A stretch of DNA of 32,489 nt from Bacteroidales bacterium (lineage in GTDB: Bacteria > Bacteroidota > Bacteroidia > Bacteroidales > UBA932), in the NCBI GenBank assembly GCA_024402025.1, contig JAKSJY010000010.1, positions 1 through 32,489 on the forward strand. Direction: 5' to 3'. This document shows positions 7,967 to 15,680 of this stretch, one piece after another; position 1 is the stretch's first letter, and each line of letters begins with the position of its first letter. The notes under the pieces were generated by a model that saw only the letters and a program-made list of their open reading frames with translations, was not told the origin of the DNA and did no database searches. The position numbers were made by a program, and so were the translations under genes.

Positions 7967-8425
7967 ATGGTATCTCTGTTAGTATCTCTCGTTACTTTGC
8001 TGGCCGTCAATTTCGTCGACCTCGGACTCGGTGTGAAATGGGCTGATGCCAACGTCGGAGCGGAGGCCCCGGAGCAGTGCGGCAACTATTACACCTGGAA
8101 TGAAGCCTGCGGGTTCGGCATCCCTTCCTATGAGGAGATGTCGGAATTGATGGAGAAGTGCCAGTGGCATATGGAAACCCTTAACGGCTGCCAGGGGTAC
8201 AGGGTGACCGCAGAGAACGGCAATTCGATTTTCCTGCCCTGCGGAGGTTATATGGGCGGAGGGAAAGTGATATCCTTCAACAAGTGGGGATACTACTGGA
8301 GCCATACCGTGTCGGATTTCGGCGACGGAGAGTCTCTCGGAATCGCTTTGTCCGCATCTGGAGGGTATCGCTGGTATTCGGGCCCTCAGGATATGAGGTT
8401 CCCTGTCAGGGAAGTCAGCCGCTAG
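7967..8425 (+). CDS. Small secreted protein with a Bacteroides/Fibrobacter paralogous-type domain
   Basis: This 152-residue protein has a short hydrophobic N terminus ([16 protein letters not shown]), which may be a signal peptide or anchor. Then comes the pattern [20 protein letters not shown] and YYTWNEA, which I recognise from the repeated surface-protein domain of Bacteroides and Fibrobacter (FISUMP-like). Later it has [20 protein letters not shown] and a terminal RFPVREV, also typical of this domain. In most relatives the domain is part of a larger secreted protein; here it stands alone. The function is unknown. I chose the ATG at 7967 over a TTG at 7961. Its stop interlocks with that of the gene on the other strand (CTAG, 8422-8425). 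Confidence 0.75.
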   Translation: MVSLLVSLVTLLAVNFVDLGLGVKWADANVGAEAPEQCGNYYTWNEACGFGIPSYEEMSELMEKCQWHMETLNGCQGYRVTAENGNSIFLPCGGYMGGGKVISFNKWGYYWSHTVSDFGDGESLGIALSASGGYRWYSGPQDMRFPVREVSR

Positions 8426-9198
8426 AGCCCTTTCACCAGTTCCATTGCCCTCAGGGGGTTGTTGCTGGTAATGTATTTCACACCTGCGTTCGCTACCGCG
8501 ATGATGTCCTCGTCATTGTCGACCGTCCATACGTTGACGGTGATGTCGGGATTGTTCTTGGTGTAGATGGGGTTCCTTTTGATATATCCGAACTCATAGT
8601 CGACCCCTGATACGCCAAGTTTGCGCACGTTGGATGCCGAAGAGTTGTACGTGATGTATTGGGTCTCGTATTCCGGCGCAATCTCGCCGAGATACTTGCA
8701 GATGTTGGCGCTGAACGAAATGGGAACCACGCGCTGCGGATTGTCGAGGCCGTATTCCTTCAGAAGCCCGAGCAGTATGTCTACGCACTTCTTTTCCAGG
8801 CCGAGTGTCTTGGAAAATTTGATTTCAAGGAAAAGCCTGGTGTCGGGGTAGCCGGCCGCTATCTCGAGAAACTGTTCTACGGTCGGGATGCTTTCCCCGT
8901 TCTTGAGCACCACTGCGGAATGAACCTCTTCGAAGGTCATGTCGTTTATGCATTTCCCCTTGATCCCTCCGTCGTGGAAAACGACCAGTTTTCCGTCCTT
9001 TGTCATATTCACGTCAAACTCCACGCCGTAGAGTCCGGCTTCCAGGGCCGCACGGAGCGACGCTTCGGAATTCATCGTCTTTCCGCCGCGTTCGCAGTTC
9101 CAGTATCCGGCGTGTGCAATGATCTTGGGCTGGGCATTGGCTCCGGCGATGGAAATCATAGAGAAGATTGCTGCAATGATGAGCTTTTTCATATCCAT
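8422..9198 (-). CDS. Secreted glycerophosphodiester phosphodiesterase family protein
   Basis: This 258-residue protein has a Sec signal peptide (KKLIIAAIFSMISIAGANAQ) and then a GDPD TIM barrel. Visible landmarks are IIAHAGYWNCERGG with NSEASLRAALEAGLYGVEFD (catalytic His, metal-binding Glu and Asp), VVFHDGGIKG (second catalytic His), LFLEIKF and VNVWTVDNDED. The family hydrolyses glycerophosphodiesters to glycerol-3-phosphate and an alcohol; the periplasm is the likely site. The start could be the ATG at 9198 or the one at 9192 (MKKL). Its promoter element is at 9218-9225. It shares a CTAG stop overlap with the convergent gene. Confidence 0.88.
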   Translation of the reverse strand: MDMKKLIIAAIFSMISIAGANAQPKIIAHAGYWNCERGGKTMNSEASLRAALEAGLYGVEFDVNMTKDGKLVVFHDGGIKGKCINDMTFEEVHSAVVLKNGESIPTVEQFLEIAAGYPDTRLFLEIKFSKTLGLEKKCVDILLGLLKEYGLDNPQRVVPISFSANICKYLGEIAPEYETQYITYNSSASNVRKLGVSGVDYEFGYIKRNPIYTKNNPDITVNVWTVDNDEDIIAVANAGVKYITSNNPLRAMELVKGL

Positions 9199-9217
9199 TT
9201 CTTTTTCTATTTGAACT

Positions 9218-9234
9218 CAAATTTAGTACATTTG
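9218..9234. promoter_or_regulatory. Back-to-back promoter: phosphodiesterase (-) and tpiA (+)
   Basis: The minus strand carries TAAATTTG (9218-9225) with TTTC 20 bp upstream (9246-9249). The plus strand carries TACATTTG (9227-9234). One base separates the two -7 elements, the same geometry as at 7927-7943. Confidence 0.7.
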
Positions 9235-9269
9235 CACCGCAAAAAGAAATCTTTGATATTTATTGATAT

Positions 9270-10025
9270 ATGAGAAAGAAAATCGTTGCCGGAAACTGGA
9301 AGATGAACACTACAGTACCGGAAGGCGTAGAACTCGCCAAGGCTGTTGTAGCAGGCGCTGCAAATGTACCTGCTGACGTTAAACTGATCATTGCAACTCC
9401 TTTCACACACCTTTGCCCCGTTGCCGAGGTTGTAAAGGGAAGCGTTGTCGCTCTTTCAGCGGAGAACTGCGCTGACAAGGAGAAGGGCGCATACACCGGA
9501 GAGGTTTCCGCTGCGATGCTCGCCTCGACAGGATGCCAGTACACAATCCTCGGACATTCTGAGCGCCGTCAGTACTATGGTGAAACCGACGCAAAGCTTG
9601 TAGAGAAGGTTAAACTCGCACTTGCGAACGGACTTGACGTAATTCTCTGCGTCGGAGAGAATCTTGAAGAGAGAGAGGCAGGCAAGCATTTCGAGGTTTG
9701 CGGTAATCAGATAAAGAACGTGCTTTACAACTTCACCGCTGAGGAAATGGCACACATCGTCATCGCATACGAACCCGTATGGGCTATCGGAACCGGAAAG
9801 ACCGCAACTGCCGAGCAGGCTGAAGAGATCCACGCTTTCATCCGCATCACCATCGCCGACAAGTTCGGTGTTCAGGTTGCCGAGGATACGAGCATCCTTT
9901 ACGGTGGAAGCTGCAAGCCTTCGAATGCGAAGGAACTCTTCGCCCAGAAGGATATCGACGGCGGACTTATCGGTGGAGCAGCCCTCAAGGCTGACGATTT
10001 CATCGCTATCGCCCTTTCCTACTAG
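9270..10025 (+). CDS. tpiA: Triosephosphate isomerase
   Basis: This 251-residue TIM-barrel protein has all catalytic landmarks: GNWKMN (catalytic Lys), ILGHSERR (catalytic His), [11 protein letters not shown] (catalytic Glu and the flexible loop), and YGGSCKPSN and GGLIGGAAL for phosphate binding. It interconverts dihydroxyacetone phosphate and glyceraldehyde-3-phosphate in glycolysis. The leader is about 30 nt. The stop codon TAG lies in a CTAG shared with the convergent lipoprotein gene (10022-10025). Confidence 0.98.
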   Translation: MRKKIVAGNWKMNTTVPEGVELAKAVVAGAANVPADVKLIIATPFTHLCPVAEVVKGSVVALSAENCADKEKGAYTGEVSAAMLASTGCQYTILGHSERRQYYGETDAKLVEKVKLALANGLDVILCVGENLEEREAGKHFEVCGNQIKNVLYNFTAEEMAHIVIAYEPVWAIGTGKTATAEQAEEIHAFIRITIADKFGVQVAEDTSILYGGSCKPSNAKELFAQKDIDGGLIGGAALKADDFIAIALSY

Positions 10026-10426
10026 AGAAATCTTACAATAAGTTTGATTCCTTCTCTGGGATACCAGAGCCAAGCTGTATCGCCTTCGAGTTTGACGACT
10101 TCGAAGGCGATATTCTTTCTCTCCTGGTTGCCGCCGGTGGGAGTCGTCCATTGCAGGGATGTCGCGGTGACGAAAGTGTTCTCGCTGGAGGGAAGCTGGT
10201 CCAGGGTGATGACGTAATAGTCGGACATATTGTCCGAATGGGCGCGGAACTGTTTCCTTGCAGAGTTGCAGGAGTATTGGCAGGTCAGCGGGTCGAACAC
10301 GAAAACAGGGTTGTTGAAAATTTCCAACCTTATCGTGCTGTCCGTGAGGAACTCGGGAATATATTCGGAGTGGTTGCAGGAAACTGCAACAGCTATGAGG
10401 GCAAGTATGGACGCTATTTTTCTCAT
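10022..10426 (-). CDS. Small lipoprotein of unknown function
   Basis: This 134-residue protein has a lipoprotein signal peptide ([17 protein letters not shown], lipid-anchored Cys at 17) followed by a soluble domain with no motif I recognise ([39 protein letters not shown], ending IKLIVRFL). The alternating pattern suggests mostly beta structure. I chose the start at 10426 for the lipobox and for the ATGA overlap with the upstream M6 peptidase gene. It is the last gene of that unit and may work with the peptidase, but this is only inferred from position. Confidence 0.75.
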   Translation of the reverse strand: MRKIASILALIAVAVSCNHSEYIPEFLTDSTIRLEIFNNPVFVFDPLTCQYSCNSARKQFRAHSDNMSDYYVITLDQLPSSENTFVTATSLQWTTPTGGNQERKNIAFEVVKLEGDTAWLWYPREGIKLIVRFL

Positions 10427-12090
10427 CGCACGGTTATGTGTTTCGTTATGATGTCTTCGCTTCCGTCGGTATATTGTATCACGGCCCTGAGGTCTCCGTC
10501 CGTCATTGCCTTGAGGGTCCCTGAAATCTCCGTGGAATTGAAATACCACCTGACCGATTCGGCATCCGGGGTGTTGAAGAGACGGAGCGGAATGGTCGAT
10601 CCGCGTTTGAAGGAGCCGTCGTCGTTCCTGTCCGTGCCTATGAGGTATATGAACGGATAGGGATTGCGTTCGTCGATGACCTTGGTTGAAAAATGTCCGG
10701 CCAGGGAATAGTGCTCACCCTTGCTTACCGCTTCTATCGAATAGGAGTAGTTGTGGCCCGGTTCCAGCCCGGTGAGCGTAATGCCGGCCTCCCCGTATTG
10801 CGAAACATTAAGCCTGAAGGAGATGCTGTCATCGAGGCGCATCGTGCATTCTTCAAGCCCGGGAAGGAGAACGGGGTCTATTTCCCACGCTATCTCGGCC
10901 TCGCTTTGGAAGGTCTCCAGAGAAACGCATTCGAGCGGCTCTATCACAGTGAAGGATACTGTCCCCGATTCGTCACAGCGGATGTCGTGCAGGGCGATGG
11001 GGGAGGCTGTCCCGCTCCAGTAACGGAATGCAGGTTCCGAATCCGAGCAGAATGTCTGGCGTTCCCCTATGGGAAATAGAATCGACGATATGCCGGCGGC
11101 ATTGGGGTCGGCCTCTATCAGGTCTGCGCATTGGTGGTCGGGACGGCAGTTTATCTGATTTCTTTCCCATCTCTGGAATGCTGTCAGCGTTATCTGGTAT
11201 CTGGTCGAAAAGCCGCTGCGGTTCTGGGATTTGTCCACGTGATAAACGGCAAGTCCGGAATACCTGTTCTCTCCGTCCGATATTGTCCTTGGTTCGAAAA
11301 GGAAGTACTCGCCGTGCGCGTCGGCGGGGTGTAGAAAGAAAGCGGCACCGCTGCCGTCCAGCACATATTCTCCACGGCGGAGCGTGTCCGCTTTCAAACA
11401 GCCCAGACAGTCGTAGTCCAGAACGCTGAAAGCGGGGATGTCGCCTGAATTCCACGTGTCCATCGGAGACAGAACCTTCCACAACGCTTCGGACAGACCG
11501 GAACTTCCTTCCGCGTCCGTATCATACAGGTCCGGAAGCCCCAGGGAATGACAGTATTCATGGCATAGGGTGCAAGGGCCTGTCAAGTCTCCGTTGTAGT
11601 ATTCGCTCAGCGCGATATACTCGTTGAGCGCTTTTCCGTCAAAAACGGCCGACTTGCCGGATTCTTTGAGGGAATATTGCTGTGGGGAGATTTGTGAGCC
11701 GGAGAATATGACGCATACATTGTCTATCGTACCATCTCCGTCAGTGTCGAAGATGCTGAAGTCCACATCCTTGTCTGCCAGACGGCAGGCTTCGATAATG
11801 TATGATGAAACGTCTTCGCTGTAAAAGGTGCCGGCAATGCTGACCTCCGGCCCCTGGATGAATTCGAAACTCTTTCCGAGGGGAGAAAGCTGTCCGGTGA
11901 AATAACTCTCGCATTCTGAAAGCAGGGAACGGGTATCCTCTCCGGTGGTGGTGAATACGGTTTCGGCAATCATCGCTCTAAGGACTATCATTGTCTCCTT
12001 GCTGCGGGTGTTGTCCGCTGCGCAGGGAATCGTCCCTCCCGCCATAAGCAGGATTGCAGTCGAAGTCAGTATGACGGTTCCGAGTTTCAT
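10423..12090 (-). CDS. Secreted M6-family (immune inhibitor A-like) metallopeptidase
   Basis: This 555-residue protein has a signal peptide (MKLGTVILTSTAILLMAGG). The catalytic region has the zinc motif HEYCHSLGLPD (H177, E178, H181, D187) and a downstream SPMD Met-turn, typical of the M6 family. An Asp-rich loop FDTDGDGTIDN just before it may bind calcium. The C-terminal part (about 380-555) looks like beta-sandwich domains, including a fibronectin-like stretch (GITLTGLEPGHNYSYSIEAV). I chose the start at 12090 because it begins the signal peptide. A Cys after TIP does not fit a lipobox well, so lipidation is uncertain. The substrate is unknown. It overlaps the lipoprotein gene by 4 nt. Confidence 0.85.
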   Translation of the reverse strand: MKLGTVILTSTAILLMAGGTIPCAADNTRSKETMIVLRAMIAETVFTTTGEDTRSLLSECESYFTGQLSPLGKSFEFIQGPEVSIAGTFYSEDVSSYIIEACRLADKDVDFSIFDTDGDGTIDNVCVIFSGSQISPQQYSLKESGKSAVFDGKALNEYIALSEYYNGDLTGPCTLCHEYCHSLGLPDLYDTDAEGSSGLSEALWKVLSPMDTWNSGDIPAFSVLDYDCLGCLKADTLRRGEYVLDGSGAAFFLHPADAHGEYFLFEPRTISDGENRYSGLAVYHVDKSQNRSGFSTRYQITLTAFQRWERNQINCRPDHQCADLIEADPNAAGISSILFPIGERQTFCSDSEPAFRYWSGTASPIALHDIRCDESGTVSFTVIEPLECVSLETFQSEAEIAWEIDPVLLPGLEECTMRLDDSISFRLNVSQYGEAGITLTGLEPGHNYSYSIEAVSKGEHYSLAGHFSTKVIDERNPYPFIYLIGTDRNDDGSFKRGSTIPLRLFNTPDAESVRWYFNSTEISGTLKAMTDGDLRAVIQYTDGSEDIITKHITVR

Positions 12091-12207
12091 ATATAAGATC
12101 AAGGGCCGCAACCTCACGGCTAACGACCCTATGACGTGTACTAAAACCTAAACCTGCTCTATAGATGCAAAAGGTTGCCGTTTCGTTGCAAGGGTCGTCG
12201 AAAAAAA
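12091..12207 (-). other. 117-bp gap with long-range inverted repeat, possible structured leader of the M6 gene
   Basis: No TAnnTTTG promoter is seen on the minus strand. An 8-bp perfect inverted repeat, ACGACCCT and AGGGTCGT, lies at 12191-12198 and 12123-12130. Between its arms are repeats of GTTGC/GCAAC (around 12172-12190), and a GCCG/CGGC hairpin lies near the start codon. This could be a folded leader or a non-standard promoter (GCAACC followed at a short distance by TATAGA). Neither is established. Confidence 0.35.
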
Positions 12208-12795
12208 TCAAATTTTTTTGTCCGGGCGGAAATTCAAGGCATTCATCGCTCTGTCCGCTCCGACAAAAATCCAGTCCTGAACACCTTGGATGACTTTTGC
12301 CGCTATTTCAGGAACGGCTTTTCTCTCGTCTTCCGACAACTCTCCGAGCACGTAATCGACCTGTGCCCCCTGGGAAAAATCGTGGCCGACACCCAGACGT
12401 ATCCGGGCATATTGCTGGGTCCCTGTCATCTCCGCTATGTTCTTCAGACCGTTATGGCCTCCGTCGCTGCCTCCTTTCCTCATCCTTATCGACCCGAAGG
12501 GAAGATTGATGTCATCGCAGATGACAATCAGGCGCTCCTGAGTCACCGGAAGTTTCTGAAGGTAGTAGCGGACTGCGTTTCCGCTGAGGTTCATATAGGT
12601 GGAAGGTTTCAGCAGATAGATGCTGCGTCCTTTGATCTCTTTTACCGCAACATCCCCGTATCTTTGGGAATTAAACGCAATATTGGATGCCTGAGCCCAG
12701 GCATCCAATATCATAAAACCCATATTGTGGCGGGTTTGAGCATATTCCGGACCAATGTTTCCGAGGCCCACTACAAGGTAGCTCTCTCCTGCCAT
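12208..12795 (-). CDS. pth: Peptidyl-tRNA hydrolase
   Basis: This 195-residue protein matches bacterial Pth throughout: LVVGLGNIGPEYAQTRHNMG (with the substrate-binding Asn and catalytic His at 23), KPSTYMNLSG, ICDDINLPFGSIRMR, and GSDGGHNGLKNI. It recycles peptidyl-tRNAs released from stalled ribosomes. It follows rplY with a 15-nt gap, the usual rplY-pth pairing in many bacteria, and is probably transcribed with it. Confidence 0.97.
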   Translation of the reverse strand: MAGESYLVVGLGNIGPEYAQTRHNMGFMILDAWAQASNIAFNSQRYGDVAVKEIKGRSIYLLKPSTYMNLSGNAVRYYLQKLPVTQERLIVICDDINLPFGSIRMRKGGSDGGHNGLKNIAEMTGTQQYARIRLGVGHDFSQGAQVDYVLGELSEDERKAVPEIAAKVIQGVQDWIFVGADRAMNALNFRPDKKI

Positions 12796-12810
12796 GATGT
12801 AAGAAAATCT

Positions 12811-13401
12811 TTATTCTGCGGATTCTCCCTCGGCAGTCTCCGCTGCAGCGGAAGAGTTGCGTGTGCTGAGTACTGCGCAGATAATGGTATCCTTGTCAGT
12901 TGTAACGCTGAAGTTGTCGAATTTGAGGTCTCCGGCCTTGATCTTCTTGTCGAGCCCGAGTCCTGAGATGTCGACGGTAACGTCATCGGGAAGATTGTTC
13001 ATAGGTCCGCAGATACGGATGAAACGGGACTTCTGAACGAACTTGCCACCAAGCTGAACGCCCTTTGCGTGTCCGGTGATGACGATAGGAACCTGGATGT
13101 TTACAGGCTTCTTGTCATTGACGGCGAGGAAATCAACGTGGAGGCACTCGTCGCTGACGGGATGGAACTGGAGTTCGTGGAGAATCGCAGTGTAGATCTT
13201 GCCGTCGATGTTGAGGTCGATGATGTAGGCTTTGGGAGTGTCGGTGACACCCTTGAGTTCTTTTGCGTTAACTGTGAAAATGATGTTTTCGGATCCGCAT
13301 CCGTAGAGGTTGCAAGGTACGAGGCCCTGTTTGCGGAAAGCTTTGATTGTGGCCTTGTTGCCGACTTCGCGGATCTGGCCTTTGAGCTCGAAATGCTGCA
13401 T
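12811..13401 (-). CDS. rplY: 50S ribosomal protein L25/general stress protein Ctc
   Basis: This 196-residue protein is the long (CTC/TL5) form. An L25 domain spans about 1-90 (FELKGQIREVGNKATIKAFR, LVPCNLYGCG, LHELQFHPVSDECLHVDFLA). A C-terminal beta domain spans about 95-180 (PVNIQVPIVITGHAKGVQLG). A low-complexity acidic tail (AAAETAEGESAE) follows. It binds 5S rRNA. It has a full consensus promoter at 13494-13525 and an 85-nt leader with two hairpins. Confidence 0.95.
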   Translation of the reverse strand: MQHFELKGQIREVGNKATIKAFRKQGLVPCNLYGCGSENIIFTVNAKELKGVTDTPKAYIIDLNIDGKIYTAILHELQFHPVSDECLHVDFLAVNDKKPVNIQVPIVITGHAKGVQLGGKFVQKSRFIRICGPMNNLPDDVTVDISGLGLDKKIKAGDLKFDNFSVTTDKDTIICAVLSTRNSSAAAETAEGESAE

Positions 13402-13431
13402 TTTGTTAAAAATTTAAAAATGTGTTACTCA

Positions 13432-13482
13432 GTTCCGGTCATGCCGGAACCCCATTGCACCAAAACCAAATACCCTGGTTTT
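13432..13482 (-). promoter_or_regulatory. Two-hairpin leader of rplY
   Basis: Hairpin one pairs 13476-13482 with 13462-13468 (AAAACCA/TGGTTTT, 7-nt loop). Hairpin two pairs 13444-13450 with 13432-13438 (GTTCCGG/CCGGAAC, 5-nt loop). No T run follows either stem directly, so they are not typical terminators. Both lie inside the predicted rplY leader and could mediate control by a ribosomal protein; that role is inferred. Confidence 0.45.
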
Positions 13483-13493
13483 CAAATGCGGGG

Positions 13494-13525
13494 CAAATAT
13501 AGAAAGAATAATTTATTTCAGCAAA
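13494..13525 (-). promoter_or_regulatory. Bacteroides-type promoter for rplY-pth
   Basis: On the minus strand TTTG (13522-13525), 20 bp, then TATATTTG (13494-13501) fully matches the consensus. The -33 element lies within the last codons of the upstream C11 peptidase gene. Confidence 0.8.
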
Positions 13526-14727
13526 CCGATAGCCTTATTCCATTCCGTTTCCGCGAAAAGAGCGTTCAGGATAGGTGTGTGCTTTTTCGGCAGGAACGTG
13601 CTCAGCCCGCTGAAGCGTTCAGGGTCTATTCTTTTTGACAGGAAAAAGTCGGTTGCTCCCTTGTAGATGACGCAACGGCTCAACGCGGCGTCCAGGTCAC
13701 TGAGTTCTCCGGGGCTCGCTCCAAGAACTTTGCACATATCCCTTAAATCGTAGAAGCAGGAGTAGGTTACATTGTAGCTCTGTATAGTGCTGCTTTCAAT
13801 GTCCATCACCCTTCCCGCGTGGTTGTCGCAGATTGTCCTGCAGGCGGCCGCCACCTCCTCGATCCTGCTGCAGTCTATCAGGGCTACCGTTGCGCTGCTC
13901 CGCGCCGACATATAGTCCTTGCACACGGCCTCCAGGTCCGGGCCTCCATCTGCGAAGAGACGGCTGGCCATCGTCCTGTACTCGAATCCTTGCGTGAGTA
14001 TTTCGGTGGGGGAGGCTATGATGTAGTCGCAAACGTTTCTGAACATATAGGCTACTTCTATGCAGGACATCAGGCAGGCATCGAAAATGATGTAGTCCAG
14101 ATGGAACGGAATCGCCTTGCCCATTTCGCAAACGTCCATCCAGATGTTTTCCATTTCACCCTGCTGGACTCCGACGGATGAAGGGGCGGCCGACCATATC
14201 AGGCCGTGGTTCTCCTCGCTGTCCATTTCGTATTCGGGAGGCACCCATCCCGTTCCGTGGGACGTGATGAGAAAGCCGTAGTGCGAAGATGGGAACTTGT
14301 CCCTTATGAAAAGCAGGTAGTCCTTTACGGTCGACGGGGAAGCCGAGCACACGTCCGTATCGTAGACTTTCAGCGTGTCGTTGACAATGTTTCCACCGTC
14401 TCTGTACATCCTGAATATGACAGGATTCTTCGGGGTGCTGTGGTCGAAGTCGCTGTCCGACATATGGCTGAAAACCACTATCGCATTCTTGTCGTGCAGC
14501 GCCGGGACATAGCCCTTTGTCATCTGCTGGAGGTTTGCCTCGATGTCCGATTGGAGATTATTGTATGCCGCGCAGTACATCACAAGCACATTGTCGAAGC
14601 CGTTGTCTATGGCAGCTTCCCTCCTTGCCGGATTGGGGCGGTTTTCGGGAATCCATACGGGATCTTCGGTGCAGGCCGCCAAGGCCGCAACGGCAAAAAT
14701 CAAAAGTATGTATCCGAGTCTTCTCAT
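13513..14727 (-). CDS. Clostripain-like (C11) cysteine peptidase lipoprotein
   Basis: This 404-residue protein has a lipoprotein signal peptide (YILLIFAVAALAAC, lipid-anchored Cys 19). The C11 catalytic dyad is visible: His157 in TSHGTGW and Cys218 in IIFDACLMSCIEVAY. The family cleaves after basic residues and usually self-processes; Bacteroides members are exported. It would be anchored at the cell envelope. The ATG is only 6 nt from the TATCTTTG promoter element, which suggests a leaderless or nearly leaderless mRNA. Substrate unknown. Confidence 0.88.
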   Translation of the reverse strand: MRRLGYILLIFAVAALAACTEDPVWIPENRPNPARREAAIDNGFDNVLVMYCAAYNNLQSDIEANLQQMTKGYVPALHDKNAIVVFSHMSDSDFDHSTPKNPVIFRMYRDGGNIVNDTLKVYDTDVCSASPSTVKDYLLFIRDKFPSSHYGFLITSHGTGWVPPEYEMDSEENHGLIWSAAPSSVGVQQGEMENIWMDVCEMGKAIPFHLDYIIFDACLMSCIEVAYMFRNVCDYIIASPTEILTQGFEYRTMASRLFADGGPDLEAVCKDYMSARSSATVALIDCSRIEEVAAACRTICDNHAGRVMDIESSTIQSYNVTYSCFYDLRDMCKVLGASPGELSDLDAALSRCVIYKGATDFFLSKRIDPERFSGLSTFLPKKHTPILNALFAETEWNKAIGLLK

Positions 14728-14733
14728 TTACGG

Positions 14734-14762
14734 CAAAGATAGCAATCTTTTGTTTATCTTTG
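14734..14762. promoter_or_regulatory. Divergent promoters: C11 peptidase (-) and xerD (+)
   Basis: The minus-strand TATCTTTG (14734-14741) ends 6 nt before the peptidase ATG. The plus-strand TATCTTTG (14755-14762) ends 6 nt before the xerD ATG. The two identical 8-mers are in inverted orientation 13 bp apart. No good TTTG -33 is seen for either. Confidence 0.65.
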
Positions 14763-14768
14763 TTTCAT

Positions 14769-15644
14769 ATGGACAACAACTTGCTTCAGGATTTCTCCTG
14801 CTTTCTTTCGATTGAACGCCGGATGTCTCCCAATACGGTGAAGGCATATTGTACCGACGTCGCGGAGTTTCTGGAGTGGGCCGGTGTGGATGACCCCTCG
14901 TCCGTGAAGAGCGATGCGGTCTGCGATTATCTCGCGTTCAGGTCGGAGACAGTCTCCAAGCGTACTCAGGCCCGGGAACTGTCCTCCCTGACCCGATTCT
15001 TCGACTTTCTCAAGCTCGAAAGGAAATGTGAATCCAACCCCTGCCTTATGGTGGACGCCCCGAAAATCGGGCGCTATCTTCCTTCGGTGCTCAGCGTCGA
15101 GGAAACCGAGGCGCTCATCGACAGTGTCGACACCTCTTCCAGGACCGGAGTGAGGGATGCCGCAATTCTGGAGATACTCTACGGCTGCGGCCTGCGTGTC
15201 TCGGAGGTATGCGCCATGAAAATATCCCAGGTGTACGTCAACGAGCACTTCGTCCGCATTGTCGGCAAGGGCGACAAGGAAAGGCTGGTACCTCTCGGGG
15301 ACAAGGCCGCAGAGGCTTTCCTTGCATATCTTGGCGTAAGGCCGGAGGCTGCCAGCACGGATTGCGGGGATGTGGCTTTCCTCAACAGGTTCGGCGAGCC
15401 TCTGAGCCGCATTTCGGTTTTCAATATGGTCAAGAAGCAGGCTCTTCTCGCCGGCATCAGGAAGGAAATCTCCCCGCACACCCTCAGGCATTCCTTCGCG
15501 ACCCATCTGATAGAAAACGGAGCCGATATCAGGGCCGTTCAGGAGATGCTCGGCCACGAGAACATCCTCACCACTGAGATATATACCCATATCGAATCAT
15601 CCACCTGGCAGGAATCCATCCTGAGCCATCATCCGCGAAAATAA
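14769..15644 (+). CDS. xerD: Site-specific tyrosine recombinase XerD
   Basis: This 291-residue protein has the N-terminal core-binding domain (LLQDFSCFLSIERRMSPNTV) and the catalytic domain with GCGLRVSE (first Arg), GKGDKER (Lys), HTLRHSFATHL (His-x-x-Arg), LGHENILTTEIYTH (His and nucleophilic Tyr). Length and the YLPSVLSVEETEALID region fit XerD, which with XerC resolves chromosome dimers at dif. Its usual context is chromosomal, and nothing here suggests a mobile element. The ATG at 14769 is 6 nt from its promoter element. Confidence 0.93.
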   Translation: MDNNLLQDFSCFLSIERRMSPNTVKAYCTDVAEFLEWAGVDDPSSVKSDAVCDYLAFRSETVSKRTQARELSSLTRFFDFLKLERKCESNPCLMVDAPKIGRYLPSVLSVEETEALIDSVDTSSRTGVRDAAILEILYGCGLRVSEVCAMKISQVYVNEHFVRIVGKGDKERLVPLGDKAAEAFLAYLGVRPEAASTDCGDVAFLNRFGEPLSRISVFNMVKKQALLAGIRKEISPHTLRHSFATHLIENGADIRAVQEMLGHENILTTEIYTHIESSTWQESILSHHPRK

Positions 15645-15651
15645 ATTTGTA

Positions 15652-15659
15652 TATCTTTG
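15652..15659 (+). promoter_or_regulatory. -7 element for the small SSB-tailed protein gene
   Basis: TATCTTTG matches TAnnTTTG and is followed by a 21-nt interval before the ATG at 15681. A second match, TAAATTTG, lies just upstream at 15642-15649, overlapping the xerD stop. The -33 region has no clear TTTG. Confidence 0.6.
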
Positions 15660-15680
15660 CATACTAAAAACTTTTGAACT

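Noticed and set aside
7897..8085. N-terminal extension of tyrS
   Set aside because: It would cross the tyrS promoter and lie antisense to the gene at 7967; TyrRS begins at the ATG at 7896.
12123..12198. Inverted repeat after pth as a terminator
   Set aside because: The arms are 60 bp apart and no T run follows; the T-rich stretch lies before the repeat, not after it.
14769..15644. xerD as a mobile-element integrase
   Set aside because: Length, motifs and housekeeping neighbours fit chromosomal XerD; no att-like repeats or element genes are nearby.
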